NCBI RefSeq assembly: GCF_022489025.1
Contig: NZ_JAKVTG010000008.1
Coordinates: forward strand, 62,001 to 126,000
Origin: Planococcus halocryophilus
GTDB taxonomy: Bacteria > Bacillota > Bacilli > Bacillales_A > Planococcaceae
DNA: 64,000 nt
Direction: 5' to 3'
In this document: positions 55,049-64,000 of the stretch, piece by piece
Numbering within the stretch: the first letter of the stretch is position 1
Layout: each line of letters starts with the position of its first letter
Position numbers and translations under genes: made by a program
Notes under the pieces: generated by a model
What the model saw: the letters and a program-made list of their open reading frames with translations, nothing else
What the model was told of the DNA's origin: nothing
The model's database searches: none

Positions 55049-55480
55049 ATGAAAACATTTAAAATGCTGTCATTAGGTATTGAAAAAGAAGATCAAGTGA
55101 CTGACTATCCGGTACATGATGGCATCATCATAAATCAGGAAAATAAGGAGCGTTCATGGGTTCTTGAGATGCTCATCGATATACCACACCAAGAAACTTT
55201 TGATCGCTTAAAAGAAAGCAACGAAACAATAGCAGTCCAAGTTGTCATTTCTTATCCTAAAAACGAACCTGCACCTTTTGAGGTCGTTGTTAAAGATGTT
55301 AAAATCATGGGCGACCATGTCTCGGTATTAATGAAAGGCACATTAAAACGAGCTCGTCGAAAATACGCAGAAACGCTTCTTTCAGAACTTTTAGAGGATG
55401 GACTTGAAGGGCAAGAGTTGCTTGAACGTTTTGAAACCGATATGCGTACTCGTCCAGGGCTTCGTAAAGACGAAGTTTAA
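55049..55480 (+). CDS. ywpF: YwpF-like protein
   Basis: A 143-aa cytoplasmic protein resembling YwpF, whose function is unknown. It begins with MKTFKMLSLGIE and has a beta-rich first half and a basic helix region with KRARRKYAE near residue 107. Strong SD GGGAGG precedes ATG 55049. The location, divergent from ssbB and near fabZ and mbl, matches the B. subtilis neighbourhood. A damaged IS3 element lies 30 nt downstream. Confidence 0.72.
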   Translation: MKTFKMLSLGIEKEDQVTDYPVHDGIIINQENKERSWVLEMLIDIPHQETFDRLKESNETIAVQVVISYPKNEPAPFEVVVKDVKIMGDHVSVLMKGTLKRARRKYAETLLSELLEDGLEGQELLERFETDMRTRPGLRKDEV

Positions 55481-55562
55481 TACAACCTAGAAATTCCATA
55501 AATAAAAAAGCTGTGGCAGAAAGTTGAACTGACCCGTTAATATGAGACACAAGAAAAAATAC

Positions 55563-56330
55563 CTAGGCTGCCATTGTCCGATATTTAATCGGATAATGGC
55601 AGTTTAATTTTTGGAACGGTCGTATGTAGTTGTAATAATACATGTAATCTTCAACTTTTTGTTGTACAATGGCATTGGTTAGGTGCACCCTTTTCAGGGT
55701 GTAGAATTCTTCCGACTTTAGCGAGGAGTGGAAGGATTCAATGACGGCATTATCAAAGCAGTTTCCTTTGCGGGACATGCTGGTGATAATGCCGTTTTCT
55801 TTTGTCGTCAGTTGAAATGCACGTGAAGTGTACTGGGCACCTTAATCACTGTGTAGAATGGTTCCGGCTGTGTTACACTTTCGAAAGACCAGTTCCAACG
55901 TATCCAACACGAGCTGGGCATTTTGCGCGTCGCTGATTTGGTAGGCAATCACTTCATTGTTATACAAATCTAGAATCGTCGATAAGTAAAGCTTGCTTTC
56001 TCCTGCCATTTTCTTCGCTCTTTTTAGTTTGACTCGGCATTGAAGATTATATTTCTGCATAATTCGCTGCACCGTCTTCCGATTCAGCTGGATGCTGTTA
56101 TTTTTCAACACTCCTTTCACCGTTCAGTGCCCAACATGGAACTTCAGTTGTTCACAGATGGCGAGTATCTCTTTCTCCAACTCGGTCATCCCGTCCTCTC
56201 TATGGCGACAACGGTAATAAGTGGCACGAGGGACACCCATACAGTCGCAAATCATCGTAATGGAATATTTATCTTTGAAACAATCGACAAGTTCTAAGAA
56301 GAGGGTCGGTTCCACCTTCTTTCCCATCAA
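55563..56330 (-). pseudogene. IS3 orfB transposase, broken
   Basis: Transposase catalytic frame starting at TTG 56330/ATG 56327, in the -1 frame relative to orfA. In-frame TGA at 56126-56124 falls in FHVGH-stop-TVKGVL, where relatives have Arg. TAA at 55844-55842 falls in ILHSD-stop-GAQYT, where relatives have Gln. Both fit C-to-T changes on the coding strand. Between KKMAGES and KLYLSTILD the usual stretch containing the first DDE Asp appears deleted in frame. The second Asp (HSD) and the Glu region (NAVIESFHSSLK) remain. Confidence 0.85.
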
Positions 56331-56608
56331 TTCCTCTTGCGCTCGTAATACAGGACCTTTTTCTTCAATTCATCTAGTTCGCTCAACTCCGCATTGTAAC
56401 TGGATTGCTTACCAAGAGGTTGAGCCAGGCGATGCGTTTGTCCTTCTCGATGCCATTTCATCCATGTCTTAATCTGCCCTCTGTTTTTAATCTGATGGAT
56501 TCCCATAATTTCTGCGTTCGTATAATCCCCACTGAGTTTCATTCGGATAACCTCTTGTTTAATTTCCTCTGGATAGAATCGTTTGGTTGATCCCTTTTTT
56601 GAATCCAT
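56327..56608 (-). CDS. IS3 orfA transposase subunit (helix-turn-helix)
   Basis: Small HTH protein of 93 aa starting at ATG 56608. It includes RFYPEEIKQEVIRMKLSGDY and a C-terminal coiled helix with LDELKKKVLYYERK. It overlaps orfB; in intact IS3 elements orfB is reached by a -1 frameshift, and an A-rich AAG-AAA-AAG tract lies near the end. The frame is intact but probably has no partner. Confidence 0.82.
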   Translation of the reverse strand: MDSKKGSTKRFYPEEIKQEVIRMKLSGDYTNAEIMGIHQIKNRGQIKTWMKWHREGQTHRLAQPLGKQSSYNAELSELDELKKKVLYYERKRN

Positions 56609-56752
56609 ACAGAAAAACACCTCCAGTTTGTCGTTGAGTACTACATACGACGTTGGGGGTGTTTTTCCTTGTCTCATTTTATTGGATTACTCTAAGTCTT
56701 AGGGGACTTTCTACAACAGTTTTTTAGTATTGAATAGACCTCTAGTTTGGCA

Positions 56753-57133
56753 TTACTCTATCGAGTTAAGTTTAGATTCAACAAAATCTGCCTCTGCTCT
56801 GCAAGCATAATCGTAGGAAGTTTGTAAGTACTCCTGTTTATTTTCAATACGTGCTACTTGATTTTCTGAAGGTGGCTCTTTTAATATCCGATCAATCGTA
56901 TGATTGATTTTCTCAGCTATGCTCTCGTGGAATTCAGGAGCAACTTTGACTTCCTCGGATACTTGTTTATACCACTTCGCTTCATTTTCTATGTATGCTT
57001 TCCACGCATTCATAAAGTCTGCTAACTGAAATTTTTGCTCTTGCCATTCAATTTGCGCCATATATCTTTCAAAAACTTTAGAAATGGATTTTGTAATACT
57101 GCTTTTCACACCTGGTGATAATGATTTGTACAT
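56753..57133 (-). CDS. Hypothetical helical protein
   Basis: A 126-aa protein I cannot assign. It is almost entirely alpha-helical, with KSISKVFERYMAQIEWQEQKF and a later EKINHTIDRILKEPP, and has no membrane segment or signal peptide. ATG 57133 follows TGGAGG at 7 nt; an upstream start at 57148 precedes that SD. It lies between the IS remnant and fabZ and reads with fabZ. Confidence 0.65.
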   Translation of the reverse strand: MYKSLSPGVKSSITKSISKVFERYMAQIEWQEQKFQLADFMNAWKAYIENEAKWYKQVSEEVKVAPEFHESIAEKINHTIDRILKEPPSENQVARIENKQEYLQTSYDYACRAEADFVESKLNSIE

Positions 57134-57189
57134 ATGACTAACCTCCATTTACAAACGAGAAATTTGCGCCTATATCTTTCCCAAAATAA

Positions 57190-57630
57190 TTATTTAGCTT
57201 CAGCGACTGGACCTAAAGCAAAAAGAATATCACATTCACATGCAAGCTCCCCATCTACTGTAGCAATTGCATGACCTTTACCCATTGATCCTCGAAGTTT
57301 TGTTAGAACAACTTCTAAGCGTAATTGATCGCCTGGTACAACTTGTCTCTTAAAGCGACAATTATCGATTCCTGTAAAAAATGCTAAACGGCCTTTATTT
57401 GCATCTAACTGCAAAACCGCTGCTGCACCAACCTGCGCCAATGCTTCGACGATTAACACACCTGGCATAACTGGATAACCTGGGAAATGACCATTAAAGA
57501 AATCTTCATTCGCAGATACATTTTTTAAACCAACAGCTTTTTTGCCAGCTTCGATTTCTAGAATACGATCTACCATTAAAAATGGGTAGCGATGTGGTAA
57601 AATTGCTTGAATTTGTTCAGTTGTCAACAA
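57190..57630 (-). CDS. fabZ: 3-hydroxyacyl-ACP dehydratase FabZ
   Basis: Type II fatty-acid synthesis dehydratase of about 146 aa that removes water from 3-hydroxyacyl-ACP in the cytoplasm. Family motifs are [12 protein letters not shown] near residue 12 and the catalytic His in [12 protein letters not shown], followed by the Glu in VEALAQ. ATG 57654 and 57639 lie before or inside the SD AAAAAGGAG; TTG 57630 has 8-nt spacing and gives the normal length. Confidence 0.93.
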   Translation of the reverse strand: MLTTEQIQAILPHRYPFLMVDRILEIEAGKKAVGLKNVSANEDFFNGHFPGYPVMPGVLIVEALAQVGAAAVLQLDANKGRLAFFTGIDNCRFKRQVVPGDQLRLEVVLTKLRGSMGKGHAIATVDGELACECDILFALGPVAEAK

Positions 57631-57687
57631 ACGTTCCATCTCCTTTTTCTGCATTCATGGGTTCGATAAACTACTTCATATAACGCT

Positions 57688-57951
57688 TTATTTGCCACCC
57701 ATAATATCTAATATGTGCTGCCATGTTTCCCATTTCAATGCATCGGCGGGACTACCATCACCAATTACGCCAAAGCCTATCATTACGCCTAGAACAGCCG
57801 CTAAAGCGATTAAGGCAATGACTATCACGATACGTAACCAAATGGGAAATAGACGTATTTGAACCCACCATGTCTTTTTAGGACTTGCTGGTTCTGCCAC
57901 ATCTCTTTTAGCTTTTTTTCGAAGAGAAAAGTTTTTCTTCATTTCAGCCAT
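57688..57951 (-). CDS. EpuA-type (DNA-directed RNA polymerase subunit beta family) small membrane protein
   Basis: A small protein of 87 aa, often annotated as DNA-directed RNA polymerase subunit beta but in fact an EpuA-like membrane protein. A basic N-terminus with SLRKKAKRD precedes one hydrophobic helix (about 37-62), and the C-terminus has a WETWQHI stretch. It lies between mbl and fabZ. The role is unknown; a membrane function is inferred. ATG 57951 has only a weak SD. Confidence 0.7.
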   Translation of the reverse strand: MAEMKKNFSLRKKAKRDVAEPASPKKTWWVQIRLFPIWLRIVIVIALIALAAVLGVMIGFGVIGDGSPADALKWETWQHILDIMGGK

Positions 57952-58048
57952 TCATTCTGTCAACCTTTCCATCTACTGAATTCTCGAATTTCACACGAAA
58001 CTCGAATTTTTAAACTCTAGTTATTATAACCAGAAAGCGCGATTTTTG

Positions 58049-59065
58049 CTATCTGCTGTTTGGCCTTGTTTGTTTAGCACGAAAAATATTTTCTTTTGCT
58101 TCTAGCATTAAACCAGTACCAAGCACGACGCATTCCATCGGATTTTCTGCAATTGAAATCGGAATCTCTAGTTTCTCGGACAAATATTGGTCTAAGCCAT
58201 TTAACATTGCACCGCCACCTGTTAAAACCGCTCCACTTTCAATAATATCTGAAGCCAGTTCCGGCGGTGTTTTTTCGAGCACTGCACGTGTTGCTTCGAC
58301 AATGGCATCCACCGATTCTCTCAAAGCTTGTTCGATTTCAAACGAACTGATGGTTAAGGTTTTTGGATAACCAGTTAAAATATCGCGCCCTCGTACTTCC
58401 ATCTTTTTTTCTTCAAGATGTTTACCTGCTGTACCGAGTTCTATCTTAATTTTTTCAGCAGTTTTTTCACCAATCAACAATTTATGCTGGTGCTTTACAT
58501 ATTTCATAATTTGCTGATCAAAGCGATCACCCGCCACTTTAATCGTTTCACTTGCTACAATGTCTCCCATCGACAAAACGGCTACATCCGTAGTCCCTCC
58601 ACCGATATCAATGACCATGCTAGCATTCGGCTGATAAATGTTAAGTCCTGCACCAATTGCAGCTACTTTGGGCTCGACTTCAACATACACTTTTTTAGCG
58701 CCTGCTTTTTGTGCGACTTCTCGAATTGCATTTTGTTCGATGCTTGTTATATTTGTCGGACAGCAAATCAAAATGCGTGGTTTGGACATAAATCCTTTTA
58801 GTTTCAAGATGTGTACGAAATGCTTTAGCATCGCTTCAGTCACATCAAAATCATGGATGACTCCGTCTTTTAGCGGACGAATCGATTCAATATGTTTGGG
58901 TGTTCTGCCCAGCATTTTACTCGCTTCTTTTCCCACTGCCAGAACTTCTTCAGTTTTTCTATCCCTAGCTACTATAGAGGGTTCGTTTAAAATGATTCCT
59001 TTACCTTTAACATATATTAATACATTCGCCGTTCCAAGATCGATTCCAATGTCTTTAGAAAACAT
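58049..59065 (-). CDS. mbl: MreB-like cell-shape protein Mbl
   Basis: Bacterial actin homologue of 338 aa that organises lateral wall synthesis at the membrane. The nucleotide-binding motifs are DLGTANVLIYVKGKG at residues 9-23, the IDIGGGTTDVAV block near 163 and GGGAMLNGLD near 287. The start and length match Mbl. It lies beside murA without the sporulation genes that intervene in B. subtilis. ATG 59065 has SD AAGGGGCG. Confidence 0.9.
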   Translation of the reverse strand: MFSKDIGIDLGTANVLIYVKGKGIILNEPSIVARDRKTEEVLAVGKEASKMLGRTPKHIESIRPLKDGVIHDFDVTEAMLKHFVHILKLKGFMSKPRILICCPTNITSIEQNAIREVAQKAGAKKVYVEVEPKVAAIGAGLNIYQPNASMVIDIGGGTTDVAVLSMGDIVASETIKVAGDRFDQQIMKYVKHQHKLLIGEKTAEKIKIELGTAGKHLEEKKMEVRGRDILTGYPKTLTISSFEIEQALRESVDAIVEATRAVLEKTPPELASDIIESGAVLTGGGAMLNGLDQYLSEKLEIPISIAENPMECVVLGTGLMLEAKENIFRAKQTRPNSR

Positions 59066-59235
59066 TCAGCCCACGCCCCTTTTAAGCCATTTATTATGCT
59101 TTAGCAGTTAAGTAAGTCGTTATTTTCTAATTTGTCTATACGAAGATTCTAAAATATAACTTAAAACCTTCTCTTAACTGAATATTTTATCATAGTGAGG
59201 ATTGCATTGACAAAAAATCCTCGAACCTTTCGTTC

Positions 59236-59279
59236 CATTAAAAAAGCTTGCGGAACTGGTAACCAGCCCCGCAAGCTTA
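59236..59279 (-). terminator. Terminator of murA
   Basis: AAGCTTGCGG pairs with CCGCAAGCTT, followed by a minus-strand T-run (A-run at 59230-59235). Confidence 0.8.
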
Positions 59280-59291
59280 TGATAAATGGTA

Positions 59292-60590
59292 TTAGACCAA
59301 TTGCTCGACTTTTTCTTCAGCTTGTTCAACAGTTACACGCTCAATATCAGCGCCTAAAGCAGCAAGTTTTGTATGGAAGCCTACATATCCACGATCTAAA
59401 TGATAAAGTTCGTTAACTCGTGTAATTCCATCTGCAGCAAGACCTGCAAGAATCAATGCCGCTGCAGCTCTTAAGTCTGTAGCAGCAACTTCTGCGCCTT
59501 GTAGTTTAGATGGTCCTTCCATAATAACAGAACGTCCTTCAATTTTAACTGAAGCATTCATGCGTCGGAATTCTTCTACATGCATAAAGCGGTTTTCAAA
59601 AACAGTTTCTGTCAATATGCCATTGCCAGTTGCAGTAAGCATTAATGACATCATCTGTGATTGCATATCCGTTGGGAATCCTGGATGTGGCATTGTTTTG
59701 ATATCAATCGAACGAAGTGGACGACTAGCACGAATGCGTAATCCCTCTTCAGTTTCTTGGATATCGACACCCATTTCACCCATTTTAGAAATTAACGCAA
59801 CCATATGTTCAGGTACAGCGTTTTCGATGATTACATCACCTTCAGTAATTGCTGCAGCTACCATAAACGTTCCAGCTTCTACACGATCCGGAATAATATA
59901 ATGTTCAGCACCGTGCATTTCTTCTACACCTTCGATACGCATTGTATCCGTACCTGCACCGATAACGCGACCACCCATTTCATTGATGTAGTTAGCCACA
60001 TCAACAATTTCTGGTTCTTTAGCAGCATTTTCAATAATAGTCGTACCTTCTGCCAAAGCAGCAGCCATCATAATATTTTCCGTTGCCCCAACACTTGGGA
60101 AATCTAAATAGATTTTTGCTCCTCGCAAACGGCCATTTGTTTTTGCTTCCACGTAACCATTACCAAAGGTAATACTAGCACCCATCGCTTCAAATCCTTT
60201 TAAATGTTGATCGATTGGTCGTGAACCTATTGCACAACCACCTGGTAAAGCTACACGTGCAAAACCGTTACGCGCAAGAACCGGTCCCATTACTAAAATA
60301 GATGCGCGCATTTTACGAACGTATTCGAATTGAGCTTCGCTTGATAACGTTGCTGAAGAATCAATCAGCATTTCATTTTTTTCTGGGAAATATTCAACAG
60401 ATACGTTTAAGCTTCTCAAAACTTCTTGAATTGTATAAACGTCTGCTAAATTTGGTACTTCTTTAATAATGCTCTTGCCGTTTGAAGCTAGTAATGCTCC
60501 AGCCAATACAGGTAAAACTGCGTTTTTAGCTCCTTCTACCCGTACCTTTCCTTTTAACTTTTGGCCGCCTTTTACGATAATCTGATCCAC
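59292..60590 (-). CDS. murA: UDP-N-acetylglucosamine 1-carboxyvinyltransferase
   Basis: First committed step of peptidoglycan synthesis: it adds enolpyruvate from phosphoenolpyruvate to UDP-GlcNAc. The 432-aa protein shows [15 protein letters not shown] near residue 20, the catalytic Cys119 in [12 protein letters not shown] and the late [13 protein letters not shown] and [12 protein letters not shown] blocks. An upstream ATG at 60620 precedes the SD GGAGGG; GTG 60590 is 7 nt after it and agrees with the family start. By position near atp and mbl it corresponds to murAA. Confidence 0.95.
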   Translation of the reverse strand: MDQIIVKGGQKLKGKVRVEGAKNAVLPVLAGALLASNGKSIIKEVPNLADVYTIQEVLRSLNVSVEYFPEKNEMLIDSSATLSSEAQFEYVRKMRASILVMGPVLARNGFARVALPGGCAIGSRPIDQHLKGFEAMGASITFGNGYVEAKTNGRLRGAKIYLDFPSVGATENIMMAAALAEGTTIIENAAKEPEIVDVANYINEMGGRVIGAGTDTMRIEGVEEMHGAEHYIIPDRVEAGTFMVAAAITEGDVIIENAVPEHMVALISKMGEMGVDIQETEEGLRIRASRPLRSIDIKTMPHPGFPTDMQSQMMSLMLTATGNGILTETVFENRFMHVEEFRRMNASVKIEGRSVIMEGPSKLQGAEVAATDLRAAAALILAGLAADGITRVNELYHLDRGYVGFHTKLAALGADIERVTVEQAEEKVEQLV

Positions 60591-60885
60591 AAATATACCC
60601 TCCATGTGTTTAATATTCATCTATATATGCCTATTTACGCTTAAAAGTCCAATGTCATTCTTAATAAACAAAACCTTACTCATATTACCTTCTTTTTTAA
60701 TAAAAATCAAGCAAATTTACTCTCATTTTGTGTTAAATTTCAATTCGGACTCTATGTTATTCGAATAGCATGTTGTTTTTGTGTCCGTCAAGGAAGAAAG
60801 TCACATTTTAATAACAAGCTATTAGACCTTTTCCCCTCTATAGAGCGTTTAAACCTTATACACAAATTTATTTCCCAGGAAATAA

Positions 60886-60944
60886 AAATTTTGCCGTTTT
60901 GCCATAGCCATGAGTATCAAAGACATGGCAAAACGGCAATTTTA
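60886..60944. terminator. Large bidirectional terminator-like hairpin after the ywzB-like gene
   Basis: TTTTGCCGTTTTGCCAT pairs with ATGGCAAAACGGCAA across an 18-19 nt loop. It overlaps the stop of the DUF1146 gene at 60942, with an A-run beyond. Confidence 0.8.
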
Positions 60945-61175
60945 AAATAGATAAGGCAATTGCCGTGACCAAGATGAAATATTTAGAAAAAATGTAGATA
61001 CCATGGTCCCTATTGCTATGCTAAGAAAAATATAAAGAATTTGAGCTTGTAAAATATGATGTTTGTGAATCAATTTTTCTATCATTAATGCACGCATTGC
61101 ATAAAAAGCAACTCCCGTGAAAAAAATGTGACTAAAGATCGATATTAAAGCGTTTTGTCCGATCATGTTTTCCAT
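60942..61175 (-). CDS. DUF1146 family membrane protein (YwzB-like)
   Basis: A 77-aa protein with two hydrophobic helices (about 8-30 and 42-66) and a basic loop with KLIHKHH. It resembles YwzB, which lies at the same place downstream of atpC in B. subtilis; function unknown. ATG 61175 follows GATGAGG. Confidence 0.8.
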   Translation of the reverse strand: MENMIGQNALISIFSHIFFTGVAFYAMRALMIEKLIHKHHILQAQILYIFLSIAIGTMVSTFFLNISSWSRQLPYLF

Positions 61176-61272
61176 TTACCTCATCCTTTCGTCGATAAGA
61201 ATTCAACTTATTAATCAATTAGAAAAAGCGGACAAAAGTCAATTGCCCTTCTGTCCACTTTTACTTTTTTAT

Positions 61273-61559
61273 TAGCTAGCTTCAGTGCCTAAATTCGACG
61301 GGCTCTTACGCTTTTCTTACTGTCTAGTTCTAACGGCCAACTCCTCGGGTCATAAAGCAGCCCACCTGCGTGGCAAATAACGCCACACTGTTGGTCTGTC
61401 TTATGCCTGTCGGAGCTGAACGGCCGTTTTCACTTTTCTTGTCTAGCTTCAGTGCCCAGATTCTAGGGTCATAAGCCACTCTTACTGTGCGGCAAAGAAC
61501 GCCGCTTCGTCAGTGCGTCTTATGCCCGTCGAATCTACACGGGCTCTTACGCTTTTCTT
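61273..61559. repeat. Two full and one short copy of a structured intergenic repeat after atpC
   Basis: Full copies span about 61321-61440 and 61440-61559; a short copy at 61273-61318 has the ends without the middle. Full copies share a TCTAG-C/T-TCTAAC/AGTGCCCAG-like left end and a right end finishing TTTTCTT. They fold as nested hairpins. The inner stems are GTGGC/GCCAC in one copy and GCGGC/GCCGC in the other, so the bases change but pairing is kept. The right copy abuts the atpC stop. Confidence 0.8.
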
Positions 61560-63428
<1,869 letters not shown>

Positions 63429-63459
63429 TTAAAAACTTCTTCTTAAAGAAGTTCCCAGT

Positions 63460-64000
<541 letters not shown>

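Larger units (their letters stand above)
55511..56719 (-). mobile_element. Decayed IS3-family insertion sequence (IS150-like group)
   Basis: About 1.2-kb element with related ends: CTGTGGCAGAAAGT at the left and, reversed, CTGTTGTAGAAAGT at the right. It has the two-frame orfA/orfB layout of IS3 elements. I see no clear target-site duplication. OrfB is broken by two stop codons and appears to lack the segment with the first catalytic Asp, so the element cannot move by itself. It lies between the ywpF-like gene and a gene upstream of fabZ. Confidence 0.88.

Overview
The window looks like the chromosome of a low-to-moderate-GC Gram-positive bacterium of the Planococcaceae, most likely Planococcus or a close relative. 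Three things support this. The right end keeps the Bacillales order atpG-atpD-atpC, a ywzB-like gene, murA, mbl, an EpuA-type gene and fabZ, with ywpF- and ssbB-like genes further on. Genes start with ATG, GTG or TTG behind strong AGGAGG-type sites. The sporulation genes that separate murA from mbl in Bacillus subtilis are absent, which fits a non-sporulating lineage. The genus call is inference. No tRNA, rRNA or CRISPR array was found.

Layout. 1-5 kb: a secreted subtilase that runs off the left edge, and an LtaS-type phosphoglycerol transferase. 5-13 kb: four consecutive SLH-domain proteins on the minus strand (SGNH hydrolase; PPC-domain protein; an EF-hand protein split by an in-frame amber codon; an 823-aa cysteine-free protein that looks like the main S-layer protein). 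14-25 kb: two divergent operons for a secondary cell-wall polysaccharide (SCWP). The minus-strand operon is tagA/wecG-like, wecC, galU, glycosyltransferase, Wzy/ligase-like. The plus-strand set is csaB, glycosyltransferase, MurJ-like flippase, and an unrecognised membrane-anchored protein with a possible C5-epimerase-like C-terminus. 25-36 kb: five more SLH proteins carrying glucosaminidase, NlpC/P60, amidase_3, 5'-nucleotidase and CAP domains, interrupted by an AGCS amino-acid symporter. 36-48 kb: metabolic and transport genes (AmhX-like, NERD protein, RocB, EamA, PanF/YhdT, a HlyD-like pair, YkfC/YkfA). 48-54 kb: an IDEAL-domain protein, two small proteins, and a SWIM/SNF2 pair. 54-64 kb: conserved ssbB-to-atp housekeeping region with a decayed IS3 element.

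How it fits together. SLH domains bind pyruvylated SCWP, and CsaB is the pyruvyl transferase family that makes that ligand. Nine SLH proteins therefore lie around the genes that build, flip and pyruvylate their anchor. WecC next to a TagA/WecG enzyme suggests that N-acetylmannosaminuronic acid is part of this polymer. The UDP-ManNAc-forming epimerase is not in the window.

Unexplained structure: (i) a family of about 21-nt TTAC-phased repeats in three intergenic regions, one forming a 102-bp higher-order array; (ii) about 120-bp nested-hairpin repeats right after the stop codons of atpG and atpC, with different but still complementary inner stems; (iii) the amber-interrupted EF-hand SLH gene. 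Where a start depends on the Shine-Dalgarno (SD) site, this is stated. Function calls rest on motif recognition by eye, not database searches.
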